This document shows, one piece after another, positions 49,049 to 57,602 of a stretch of 64,000 nt of DNA. Source of the DNA: Sipunculus nudus (lineage: Eukaryota > Annelida > Sipuncula > Golfingiida > Sipunculidae); contig CM049310.1 in assembly GCA_026874595.1 (NCBI GenBank), forward strand, positions 36,097,558 through 36,161,557. Reading direction: 5' to 3'. The translations under genes and the position numbers were made by a program. Numbering within the stretch: the first letter of the stretch is position 1; each line of letters starts with the position of its first letter. The notes beneath the pieces are model-generated. The model worked only from the letters and a program-made list of their open reading frames with translations, ran no database searches and was not told the DNA's origin.

Positions 49049-50212
49049 ATGTCACGTACACTACATCCAGTCGATGTTTACTTGTCTGTCCGTCCCGCTA
49101 TTAATATATCAAACGTGATCAAAGGAAACCGTATCAAGCTGTTGATTTACTTGGACGTCAACACTGTGCTACAGAACGCCATGGTCCAGGAAGGCATCAT
49201 ATGCAAGAGCCACGCTGCACTTTTAGACAACAGCCCTGTTATGAGTGGGAAAGCCAGCGAGTTGATAGCCATCCTCCTGAAGCGCGATCTTCGAAACTTC
49301 ATCGGGTTTATCGGTTTGCTGGAGGAGTATGATCAACCCGTGCCCCGGGATATCCTGGTGGAATCACTCAACGCATGCGCTTTCGGGAAGCAGGGTGTCC
49401 CTGGCGGAGGTACCCTTACTGGGAACACGGCCGGGAAACCGTCAAGCAGTCAGGCCGACCCCCACACTGGAAAATGCGGCAGCGCGGGTGTACATGTTTC
49501 TTCGCGTCAGCCAGACTGGTTGCATCCACTCGACGTTTACATGTCTGTCAGTCCCGCTATTACGATACGCAGTGTTATCAATTCAGACCGGGTTGCGCTG
49601 GCTAATTGCCTGGACGTTGACCCGCTGCTGCAGGAGGCGATGGTCGAAGAAGGCATCATCAGCAGGTTCAATGCCGAAACCATACTCCGCAAGTGTCACA
49701 AATATGCGAAAAGCACAGCCTTGTTGGACATCCTCGCTCAGCGGGGTCTCCCTAATTTGGTCAGGTTTATTGGATTGCTGAAGGTGTATGATCAGCCCGT
49801 TCCGCGAGATATCCTGGTGAAATCATTGAACGCACACGCTTTCCCGAAGCAGGCTGGCCGTGTCGGACGATCGCTAACAACGAACACGGTCGAGCAACCG
49901 ACCCGTCACGAGGTCGAACCTTTCAATGGAACGTTAAGCGGGGCGGATGGGCAGGTTTCTTCTGGTCAACGGTGGCGGCGCATGCGCGACATGCTATGTG
50001 CGAAAAAGAAAAACGACGTATCGGTGACTCCAGATGATCCCAATGAACAAGTCTGTGTAGTGTGTATGGACAACAAACGGAAGACGATATTTCTGCCCTG
50101 CGGTCACATAAGGTGCTGTTTCACATGTGCGTTGAGGTGCAGCGAGAACGAGGATATGACATGTATAACATGCAGAAACCGGGTAGAAGATATCAAACCC
50201 TGTTTCATGTGA
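49049..50212 (+). CDS. CARD-CARD-RING protein
   Basis: The 387-residue product is counted from the ATG at 49049, chosen because related genes nearby begin the same way (L-PxDVYLSVRP-like); an upstream in-frame ATG at 49016 would add 11 residues. Two CARD-like domains (about 5-95 and 155-250) are similar to each other and to the single-domain proteins downstream. They share helices ending in LDVxxxLQxAMVxEGII, then a helical (E/L)LIAIL-(K/A)-(R)-L segment and a FIG/RFIGLL-YDQPVPRDIL stretch. A C-terminal C3HC4 RING (about 336-380) has CVVCMDNKRKTIFLPCGH and a closing C-ITCRN, the type found at the end of cellular IAPs. The combination predicts an E3 ligase recruited to CARD partners. It has no BIR domain. 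Confidence 0.82.
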   Translation: MSRTLHPVDVYLSVRPAINISNVIKGNRIKLLIYLDVNTVLQNAMVQEGIICKSHAALLDNSPVMSGKASELIAILLKRDLRNFIGFIGLLEEYDQPVPRDILVESLNACAFGKQGVPGGGTLTGNTAGKPSSSQADPHTGKCGSAGVHVSSRQPDWLHPLDVYMSVSPAITIRSVINSDRVALANCLDVDPLLQEAMVEEGIISRFNAETILRKCHKYAKSTALLDILAQRGLPNLVRFIGLLKVYDQPVPRDILVKSLNAHAFPKQAGRVGRSLTTNTVEQPTRHEVEPFNGTLSGADGQVSSGQRWRRMRDMLCAKKKNDVSVTPDDPNEQVCVVCMDNKRKTIFLPCGHIRCCFTCALRCSENEDMTCITCRNRVEDIKPCFM

Positions 50213-50839
50213 ACCTAACAGGATGTACCATAAGGAACTCTTTTTGCTTCCCCTGCCCCAGCTCACACAGTGAAACGCGTAAGTGCCTGTATATACGATA
50301 AGTGAACTGTTTTTGTATTGATACTCTCTATAACATACATACGTTGACACGTTCTTTATTGATGATTCAAACTTGTGTATATATCTTACTTTGCGCATTT
50401 GTGTTTCGTAATCGCACCTTTGTTATTGTATAAATGAATAACAAATGAATAAAATGTAGTGTATATATTTAAACGTGTTCTTCTGTACAACGTGTACTGT
50501 ATGACGGATGTGGGGAACCTGTTCTGAACGCTCTCCCGGTTAGGTGCGTGTGTGTCAGTGTGTCGTTGTGATGTTTGTATATTCGTACTGCGTTCTGTAT
50601 GATGTTCTGTTCTGTGTGATGCAATCAGCCTCCGACCTCCCGACTATCATGTGGCGTAACTCCATGGGGGTAATGATTTGGTACTTCAAACGTGTGTGTC
50701 GAATCCCGTTCTCTTTCATTTTATATGTCCTTTTATATGTCATTGCTTGTGGCGTGGTTACAAAAGTACCGGTCGCTGTATCCATCCATCATTTCATCGC
50801 CGACCGCCGTACTGCACGGGAGTGTCTAACCGATACACC
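50213..50839. other. Intergenic and promoter region
   Basis: AATAAA at 50448-50453 ends the CARD-RING transcript. A TATA-like TTTTATATG pair sits at about 50720-50740, followed by a leader similar to those of the downstream CARD genes. Confidence 0.5.
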
Positions 50840-51286
50840 ATGGGCCGGGTCGATACGTTGCAGCCATTGAATTTTTACTTGTCTGTCAGACCTGAGATTT
50901 CGAGCGCGAGCATCCTCCGGCCACAGTGGCGCACGTTGGTGACCAGCCTGGACGTCGATCCTTCGCTGATTGACACTCTGCTCCAGAAAGGTCTTATAAG
51001 TCAGGACGAAGCCGCACGTATCACCGGGGAAGATACCGTCATCGATCAGAACAAGATGCTGCTGTTTATCATCATGGAGTTGGGGCTTGAACAAGTTGTC
51101 ACGTTTATCGAGTTGCTCAAAACCTGCAACCGGTCCGGGCCGCACGTCGTGCTCGTGAAATGTCTGAATCGAGCAGCATGGAAGCGCTTTGCTGACGGAT
51201 GTAGCTTCTCCCCGACTGGCGTCATCGGTACACATACCATTTTACAGCCGTCGTCTGTGCAAACGGGCGGTTCGAAAAAAGGATAA
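50840..51286 (+). CDS. CARD-only protein
   Basis: The 148-residue product is counted from the ATG at 50840, whose leader and start context match the next three genes. It has one CARD-like domain (about 5-105) with LDVDPSLIDTLLQKGLIS, a (D)EAARIT segment, MLLFIIMELGLEQVV and FIELLKTCN, then a short unstructured tail. There is no RING. The best guess is a CARD-only decoy or adaptor-binding protein. It is more diverged from its downstream neighbours than they are from each other. Confidence 0.75.
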   Translation: MGRVDTLQPLNFYLSVRPEISSASILRPQWRTLVTSLDVDPSLIDTLLQKGLISQDEAARITGEDTVIDQNKMLLFIIMELGLEQVVTFIELLKTCNRSGPHVVLVKCLNRAAWKRFADGCSFSPTGVIGTHTILQPSSVQTGGSKKG

Positions 51287-51376
51287 GAATGCCAGTTGGC
51301 GCATGTCATCGTATCTTGCAGTATGGATTGTCAAAAACGTTTTTTATGCTTTTTTAGTGTAGGATGCGGGGGCTAT

Positions 51377-51469
51377 GGGCACACATATAAATAAGCGGTT
51401 GCTGTATAAATGCATCATTTCGTTGCCAACCACCGTACTGAACAGGACTCGTTTTACGGATACATCATG
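51377..51469 (+). promoter_or_regulatory. Duplicated promoter-leader module, copy 1
   Basis: GGGCACACATATAAATAAGC with a TATA core, a conserved GGTTGCTGTATAAATGCATC segment and a leader ending at the ATG at 51467. It is repeated almost unchanged before the next two genes (51918 and 52437), so each duplicated gene carries its own promoter and 5' leader. Confidence 0.7.
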
Positions 51470-51835
51470 TACTTCCAAGATGTGATGCAGCCACCTGAAT
51501 ATTACTTGTCAATACAACCTCCGATCACGGGCGAAAGCATTATCGGTACACTACGTGGCCGGTTGGTTGCCACTCTTGATGTCCACGTGCTGTTGGTTGA
51601 CACCATGCTCTACAAAAGCCTTATCGACTCTGACCAAGCGGGTCGTCTCAAAGCGAAGGAGACGTCTGTCGAGAGGAACGAGGAGCTGCTGTGTATACTC
51701 GAGCATTGGGACGTTGAGAAACTGGTAATATTTATCAGCTTGTTGAACATGTTTGGTAATAGGGTGGCGCACTTCCTACTACTGGCCGCTCTTAACTGTG
51801 AAGCATGTACGCGCAACCTTGCATCAAAGAACTAG
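51467..51835 (+). CDS. CARD-only protein, paralogue 1
   Basis: The 122-residue product is counted from the ATG at 51467; the upstream in-frame ATG at 51410 lies in the leader. It is a single CARD-like domain: PPEYYLSIQPPI near the start, LDVHVLLVDTMLYKSLI, a LKAKE(T) segment, LLCILEHWDVEKLV and FISLLNMF. It is very similar to the two genes that follow, which copy it with the same promoter. Confidence 0.72.
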   Translation: MYFQDVMQPPEYYLSIQPPITGESIIGTLRGRLVATLDVHVLLVDTMLYKSLIDSDQAGRLKAKETSVERNEELLCILEHWDVEKLVIFISLLNMFGNRVAHFLLLAALNCEACTRNLASKN

Positions 51836-51917
51836 TAAAATGGAGTCCTTGGCACTCGTACAATATTGCAGCCATAGTGAGTGCAAACAGACGGGTCAAG
51901 GATCTGGATATGGGGAG

Positions 51918-52009
51918 GGGCACACATATAAATAGACAGTTGCTGTATAAATGCATCATTTCGTTGCCAACCACCGCACTGAACAGGACTCGTTTACGGA
52001 TACATTATG
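51918..52009 (+). promoter_or_regulatory. Duplicated promoter-leader module, copy 2
   Basis: Same TATA-containing module as at 51377, placed before the ATG at 52007. Only small differences from copy 1 (a few substitutions and indels in the leader). Confidence 0.7.
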
Positions 52010-52393
52010 TACAGCGGACATTTAAAGCCAATGGAATATTACTTGTCTATACAACCCCCGATCACGGGCGGAAGCATTATCGGTGACATACGTCCTCAGT
52101 TGGTTACCTCTCTTTATGTCGACGTGTTGCTGTATGACGTCATGGTCAACAGAGGCCTAATCAACTCTGTTCAAGCGGATCGTATCAAAGCGAAGGAGAC
52201 GTCTATCGAGAGGAACGGGGAGCTGCTGTGTGTACTCGAGCATTGGGACGTGGCGAGACTGGTAAAATTTATCAGTTTGTTGAAAATATTTGATAATAAG
52301 GTGGCGCACTCCAGGCTAGTGGACGCTCTTAATTTGGAAGCATGTAGGCGCAAAAGAGCCTTTTGCACATGTCCATTATGCTGCCATCGTTAG
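52007..52393 (+). CDS. CARD-only protein, paralogue 2
   Basis: The 128-residue product is a single CARD-like domain starting PMEYYLSIQPPITGGSI and containing LYVDVLLYDVMVNRGLI, ERNGELLCVLEHWDVARLV and FISLLKIF. It differs from the next paralogue at few positions, indicating a recent tandem duplication. The C-terminal tail is Cys-containing (FCTCPLCCHR). Confidence 0.72.
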   Translation: MYSGHLKPMEYYLSIQPPITGGSIIGDIRPQLVTSLYVDVLLYDVMVNRGLINSVQADRIKAKETSIERNGELLCVLEHWDVARLVKFISLLKIFDNKVAHSRLVDALNLEACRRKRAFCTCPLCCHR

Positions 52394-52436
52394 TGCAAAC
52401 AGATGGGTCAAGGATGTGGATGTGTGGATATGAAAG

Positions 52437-52527
52437 GGGCACACATATAAATAAGCGGTTGCTGTATAAATGCATCATTTCATTGCCAACCACCGTACTG
52501 AACAGAACTCCTTACGGATACATCATG
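52437..52527 (+). promoter_or_regulatory. Duplicated promoter-leader module, copy 3
   Basis: Third copy of the TATA plus leader module, before the ATG at 52525. Spacing between successive modules is 541 and 519 bp, giving the tandem duplication unit. Confidence 0.7.
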
Positions 52528-52935
52528 TACAGCAGAAATTTGGAGAAAATGGAATATTACTTGTCAATACAACCCCCGATCACGGGCGGAAGCATTATCG
52601 GTGACATACGTCCTCAGTTGGTTACCTCTCTTGATGTCGATGTGTTGCTGTATGACGTCATGGTCAACAGAGGCCTAATCGACTCTGTTCAAGCGGATCG
52701 TATCAAAGCGAAGGAGACGTCTATCGAGAGGAACGGGGAGCTGCTGTGTATACTCGAGCATTGGGACGTTCAGAGACTGGTAACATTTATCAACTTGTTG
52801 CAAATATTTGATAATAATGTGGCGCACTCCAAGCTAGTGAGCGCTCTTAATTTTGAAGCATGTACGCGTGAAATTGCAGCAAGAATGTCGTCAAGTGGAG
52901 CTCTTTGCACACGTACATATTGCAGCTATCGTTAG
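52525..52935 (+). CDS. CARD-only protein, paralogue 3
   Basis: The 136-residue product is counted from the ATG at 52525, matching the leader position of the other two paralogues; the longer upstream frame is not used. It is the same CARD-like domain as the gene at 52007, with LDVDVLLYDVMVNRGLI and FINLLQIF. Purifying selection cannot be judged by eye. The end (ALCTRTYCSYR) differs from its neighbours. Confidence 0.72.
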   Translation: MYSRNLEKMEYYLSIQPPITGGSIIGDIRPQLVTSLDVDVLLYDVMVNRGLIDSVQADRIKAKETSIERNGELLCILEHWDVQRLVTFINLLQIFDNNVAHSKLVSALNFEACTREIAARMSSSGALCTRTYCSYR

Positions 52936-53268
52936 TGCAAACAGACGGGTCAAGAAAGGCTTAGGATTGTGTCTACATCTGCCTATACATGATAACGACC
53001 ATCGATATCATGCGCAAGGAAAACACGTATATTTATTGTGTGTACAGTGACTCAGTATTATATCACTAACCTGCGTGAATCACGTGATACGCCATAACAC
53101 AAAACGTTACCTAGGACTACGCATGCAGCACCAAAAAAATCAAAAAGGATTGTACCTACCTTCCGTTCACTTGCACGTATAAGAGGCGCCTGTGCGCGTC
53201 TCCTGGCTTATTTCACCCGACGCATTTGATGTGAGCTAACCGTGTTCCGGATCGCCTGCAACACAAAC

Positions 53269-53922
53269 ATGACTGACAAGGAATGTCAATTGGATGTAAG
53301 TGCTTACATGTCAAACCATCCGTCGGTTCCTGTCGCAGACGTGATCAATTCTGCTGCAATCCATTTACAGAACACGCTGGACCCAAACGAGAAGCTTCTG
53401 GTCGCCCTGCTGCAAAACAACATTTTGCTTCAAGAGCATGTGGAAAGCATACAGGCAAGGCCGACCAATTCACAGAAGAACGATGAATTGCTGTCCGTCC
53501 TCAAAAGGCGGGGTCTACGGCATCTCCTCGCGTTTATCAACTTGCTTGGCTCTCATGGTCAGTGCGAGGCGCGCACGGTTCTTCTCTCCTCTCTGAATCA
53601 TGAGGCAGCTTCGCGTATCAACGATACCGTGCACCGGCTGAAGGGTCATCTCTCCCAAGCGCAGAACATATCTCGTGTCGGACGGTGGCAGATCACACGG
53701 GACATGCTCAATAAAAAACGGGGACAGGACGTTCGTGACGAATCCGGGTCAGAGCTCAGTTGTTGTATAGTGTGCATGGAGAATAAAAGGAAGACGGTGT
53801 TTGTTCCGTGCGGTCACTTCGTCTGCTGTTTCCAATGCGCGTGGCATATTATAGCGAAGGACGATAAAACATGTGTCAGGTGCCGTTGCCCCCTGGAGGA
53901 TGTCATAGATTGCTATATGTAA
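53269..53922 (+). CDS. CARD-RING protein
   Basis: The 217-residue product is counted from the ATG at 53269; the longer frame begins with a GTG. There is one CARD-like domain (about 10-100: LDPNEKLLVALLQNNILL, then LLSVLKRRGLRHLLAFINLLG) and a C-terminal C3HC4 RING (about 166-210: CCIVCMENKRKTVFVPCGHF, CVRCRCP). The arrangement is that of an IAP without BIR domains. Its RING is close to that of the gene at 49049, which carries one extra CARD. AATAAA follows at 54094-54099. The expected activity is ubiquitin ligation directed by the CARD. Confidence 0.82.
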   Translation: MTDKECQLDVSAYMSNHPSVPVADVINSAAIHLQNTLDPNEKLLVALLQNNILLQEHVESIQARPTNSQKNDELLSVLKRRGLRHLLAFINLLGSHGQCEARTVLLSSLNHEAASRINDTVHRLKGHLSQAQNISRVGRWQITRDMLNKKRGQDVRDESGSELSCCIVCMENKRKTVFVPCGHFVCCFQCAWHIIAKDDKTCVRCRCPLEDVIDCYM

Positions 53923-54395
53923 ACGATACAGATGCATTCTGATTGAGAACTTTGATGACGTTGGTGTTTTAGCAACTAGTAATATGATTAGACCTGTACA
54001 CTTTTTCATTTGTAAAAACATGTATGTATGATTCATATATATATATATATATATACACACATAACTGCTTAATAGACATGTACGGCTTTTGACAATAAAC
54101 CTTATGTATAATGGTAACAAACCTGATTTTATATGTCTGTCTTCATTACCTTTCGTCTTGTGTCGTATGTGTGTGTTCGAATATGTGTGTGTGTGTTTTC
54201 AGTGTCTGAATGTCACTGGTACCCAATTGAGCTGTAAACAGTATTTGTATGGGGATATATTTTCGATATACTTATTTGTGCGTGTGTGTGTACACCGAGT
54301 AACACATTGTACAACGTACCTGTAGCCATACGTACAGCCAGTATCGCATAGTCCGACCAGATTTCATGTAACAACATTCATTAGAAGGGCCCGTG
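53923..54395. other. Intergenic with AT and GT microsatellites
   Basis: An AT dinucleotide run at about 54035-54052 and GT-rich stretches at about 54160-54200. The AATAAA at 54094-54099 lies here. No gene seen. Confidence 0.5.
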
Positions 54396-55715
54396 ATGGA
54401 TGACCGGGACAGTGAAAGTGAACGGGCCACCGATGGTTCAGGTGACACCTATATGAACGTGTATACAGTTCGGATACCGATCAACCTGACAGCTGGTTCT
54501 ACTGGCCATGACATGTGGACGGTACCTCTCTGGCAAACCATTTCGGACGAAGGCGTTCGTGAGTGTGATGACCGTGCGGGGTTGTATATTGATCAGCAGG
54601 GTATCTTCCTTGTGAAAGGCCTTGCACCTGGGTTTGAGCGCCGTGTGATCTACTTCAGTTATATCGCGTGGAAGCAGTTATCAGGTCGCGCAGCCGAGTT
54701 TACACGAGCAATAGCGGTTCATAATCGGGTGAAACTGATCCTGGAAGAGTATCGCGGAAAACGGTTGACCATGTACGCCAAGCAATGTCCACATGGCTCT
54801 GATAACTACGAGGTAACATTCAAGTACGTTGACACCGAAAACGGTGTCGTCACTCAAAAAGTATGTGTGACTTTGAACAAGTCGGAATGGAAAAGGCTTG
54901 TGCGATATATACCCGACGTTGCACTTAATCTTAAGTGCGCGCGAATGATGAGGGGAACCAATTTCGTCATGTATGGTGAAGGTGCATATGACAGCGACAC
55001 ACAGAGTGCTATGGGCGTCAATGAGAATGATAGTGTTGAGATGGCCAGTGGCGATGACGGCGATGTTTATGATTTCGCCAATGTGAGGAATGCTATGAGT
55101 GATGGAGTTATCAGGTACACAGACCCCCCTGCCTCTCCAGACGCGGAACCGCGGTCTCCTTACTCCTTTCTGGCCAGCGACGATGATAACATATCGTCTC
55201 GTTACATGTCCCAGGCCAGCGATAATGACGACACCGGTCATGATTTCGCCAATGTGAGGAATGCTATGAGTGATGGAGTTATCAGGTACACAGAGCCCCC
55301 TGCCTCTCCTGACCCGGAACCACGGTCTCCTTACTCCTTTATGGCCAGCGACGGTGATAACATATCGTCTCGTTACAGGTCTCAGGCCAGCGATAATGAC
55401 GACACCGGTCAGGATTTCGCCAATGATATGGATGCTTTGACTAGCGAAGTAATCAGATACACAGACCCCCCTGCCTCTCCTGACACTGAACCACGGTCTC
55501 CAGACTCTGTTCTGACCAGCGAGGATGACGACGTCTCGTGTCCTTATTCGTCTCTGGCCAGTTCCATTGACGACAATGAAGTATTCAGGAGAGACCCACC
55601 TGCTACTTATTACACGGATCGAAGGTCTTCTGACTCTTCTTTGGACAGCGGCGGTACACGCACATCGTCTTCTTCATCCAGCGATGATGGTAGCCTTTGC
55701 ATACGTTTTTATTAG
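54396..55715 (+). CDS. Acidic protein with 57-residue repeats and PC4-like N-terminus
   Basis: The 439-residue product is counted from the ATG at 54396. The N-terminal 200 residues contain two similar modules, each ending in a strand-helix like FSYIAWKQLSGRAAEF and CVTLNKSEWKRLVRYI. The pattern LT/L-x-EW-L before an amphipathic helix resembles the PC4/Sub1 single-stranded DNA-binding fold; this is a low-confidence structural idea. From about residue 225 come three 57-residue repeats (unit 171 bp) plus a diverged fourth, with landmarks DFANVRNAMSDGVIRYT and PPASPD-EPRSPYSF. They are acidic, Ser/Pro-rich and rich in SP dipeptides, so probable kinase targets. The role may be transcriptional or tegument-like; unproven. 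Confidence 0.7.
   Translation: MDDRDSESERATDGSGDTYMNVYTVRIPINLTAGSTGHDMWTVPLWQTISDEGVRECDDRAGLYIDQQGIFLVKGLAPGFERRVIYFSYIAWKQLSGRAAEFTRAIAVHNRVKLILEEYRGKRLTMYAKQCPHGSDNYEVTFKYVDTENGVVTQKVCVTLNKSEWKRLVRYIPDVALNLKCARMMRGTNFVMYGEGAYDSDTQSAMGVNENDSVEMASGDDGDVYDFANVRNAMSDGVIRYTDPPASPDAEPRSPYSFLASDDDNISSRYMSQASDNDDTGHDFANVRNAMSDGVIRYTEPPASPDPEPRSPYSFMASDGDNISSRYRSQASDNDDTGQDFANDMDALTSEVIRYTDPPASPDTEPRSPDSVLTSEDDDVSCPYSSLASSIDDNEVFRRDPPATYYTDRRSSDSSLDSGGTRTSSSSSSDDGSLCIRFY
55071..55583 (+). repeat. Three intragenic 171-bp direct repeats
   Basis: Unit starts at about 55071, 55242 and 55413; each encodes 57 residues in frame, so copy number can change without breaking the frame. The third is the most diverged, and a fourth partial copy follows it. 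Confidence 0.85.
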
Positions 55716-56216
55716 TTAATCAGATACCTTTCTTTTGAAGAATGTATGTTTGCCGTTTGTAACTAGCGTATGTCGTATGTACTGTATTGGCCGATGTATT
55801 AAAATGTTACGTTGAGGAGAGTATTGCGTCTTGTGCATCTTTGTGTATTAAATGTGTGAGTGTTTTTATGGAAGGTCTGGTATGATAAAACAAAACAAGA
55901 AATCAGATCATTTGAGTTACATGTGATATTTATACATTCCAGTCATATCCATAATACAACCAAATCGAAAAAAAATACGCATGCAGATCTTGATAGTCCG
56001 TACGTGTGTGACCACACGAAACTTGACGCCTACATACGTCATACCGATAACTGGAAAAACATAAACCAGAGTCCGGCGTCATTACAGTATACCAAAAACG
56101 AAATCCTTTAGTCTGACTAGAGTCGGATACTTGTGATAAAGCAGATATAAGTTCAATGATACAGTGCTACAAAACGGTATATACACAGTGAAGGTCCTTG
56201 CGATTTCCCTTGTTTT
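55716..56216. other. Intergenic between convergent genes
   Basis: ATTAAA-like signals near 55797 and 55846 for the plus-strand gene. The rest is A/T-rich; a short plus-strand frame at 55860-56111 does not look coding. Confidence 0.45.
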
Positions 56217-57014
56217 CTACCCGCACGGGGATCCCGAAACCATGATGGAGTAGAGCGATGTAACTCCAGCTGTCGTCAAGGCGTCGTCGATGATGTATGC
56301 GGCGGCCTTCAAGTCTGCTGTACGGCATATCAGGCTGAAGTAGTTCCATTGCACGTATGTTTCTCCCTCCAAAGCTTGTAGCAAACTGTTGGCTGTGTCA
56401 TTGTCTGTCTGCTCCCATATCTGGTGCCATTCTGCCATCTTGACGATTTTTGCTGACACACACGTCATCATGAAGAGCAACTTGTCGTTCATTGAGTTCA
56501 GTATCTGTGCCAAGATTCGAAACAGCGGCACAATCTTTTCTTTGAACTTCCTGTCTTTGTTTTGATCGAACGGAGCGTTGTCGTGTTGATCTGAGCAAGA
56601 CAAGAACGCAAACAGGCCTGTCCAATCGGGACCACCGCATGGGTCGGCCTGTCGGTTGGCTTGTGCGCCATTTGGTGGTACCAGTTCCTCCCACCACTGT
56701 CTTGTCTGTTCTTTACATCTCTGCTTCGCCTCTTCCTCGCATTTCCGCTTTTGCTTTTCCAACAAGAGAGCCACGTGCGGCTGCCCTGTTTCCTTAAGAG
56801 CAGTGATGAAATGTTTCACATGACTGTCGTTCTTTGATATATGGTCGATCAAGGATGTTGCTTTTGCAAAAGGGGTGGTGTTACGTGCGTAAGCGTGGTA
56901 CTGTGACAACACGTTTCTGCTCTTCAGGATAGCACATAACATCTCGTCCACCGTCAGGTTAGCCAACAACTCTGGGCGGCATCGTCTGAACACTTCTGCC
57001 CAAGACGCGGACAT
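56217..57014 (-). CDS. CARD-like protein with long C-terminal region
   Basis: The 265-residue product is counted from the ATG at 57014 (the longer frame uses a GTG). Residues about 1-90 form a CARD-like domain: SASWAEVFRRCRPELL, LTVDEMLCAILKSRNVL, a T-x-AKATSLIDHISK helix and VKHFITALKETGQPHV. The start resembles that of the tandem-CARD gene at 39169. A charged helix with Cys, Arg and Gln repeats follows; then a globular helical region of about 140 residues (IVPLFRILAQILNSM and more), which could be another death-fold domain but is not clear. It is the only CARD gene close to the IAP gene, and is divergent from it. Confidence 0.68.
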   Translation of the reverse strand: MSASWAEVFRRCRPELLANLTVDEMLCAILKSRNVLSQYHAYARNTTPFAKATSLIDHISKNDSHVKHFITALKETGQPHVALLLEKQKRKCEEEAKQRCKEQTRQWWEELVPPNGAQANRQADPCGGPDWTGLFAFLSCSDQHDNAPFDQNKDRKFKEKIVPLFRILAQILNSMNDKLLFMMTCVSAKIVKMAEWHQIWEQTDNDTANSLLQALEGETYVQWNYFSLICRTADLKAAAYIIDDALTTAGVTSLYSIMVSGSPCG

Positions 57015-57602
57015 CCTGTCCTCGCAATCAGCGGTAGACACCAGTCAGTCGTGAGGTGCCACGTTGTGGGAGTGCGGTTGTGACTGAATGAGGGTAAGCA
57101 CACGCCAAATATTTTATACATATTGTGATAGGACAGGTATGACTCACTGCCTGCTGATTGGTCGGTACAGGTGCTGGGACATCGGAATCTTGCATATGAT
57201 GTAGTATCGCAAGATAACGTGTGTCAGCTTTCGTCCAAGATAATACATTGTGGTATCAGTTTCACAGTGTATTTGTAATAGGATCCTATGCGGAACAGCA
57301 CGCGGCCTATATATATAGAGTCCGACATGCATTACTGTCTGCTCTGTTTGATCTGCAAAGAGCTGCTGTAAACATACGACTACGTGGTACTCCGAGTTAA
57401 TACGTTGTACCCGTAGTCATGTGACCAAACTAATACTCCACTTCAGATACAGTTATATACACATCGGCATCGGTTGAAACAGATAGTGCAGGGACGCGGG
57501 CACTGCGAGAGTGACGTTGCATAATATAAAAACCCAGAAAGAGCTATTTCGTATGGCCAAAATGCATATAGTGAAAGTCATCTGAAAACGCTCATAGACA
57601 AA
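57015..57602. promoter_or_regulatory. Divergent promoter region with IAP-gene TATA
   Basis: A TAATATAAAAA element at 57522-57532 lies about 70 bp before the IAP ATG. A CTATATATATAG element near 57307-57318 is a palindrome and could serve either direction. No gene seen in this interval. Confidence 0.5.

Noticed and set aside
54681-55241. 186-codon minus-strand frame inside the repeat-tail gene
   Set aside because: Antisense to a repeat-bearing gene with clear codon structure; product lacks features.
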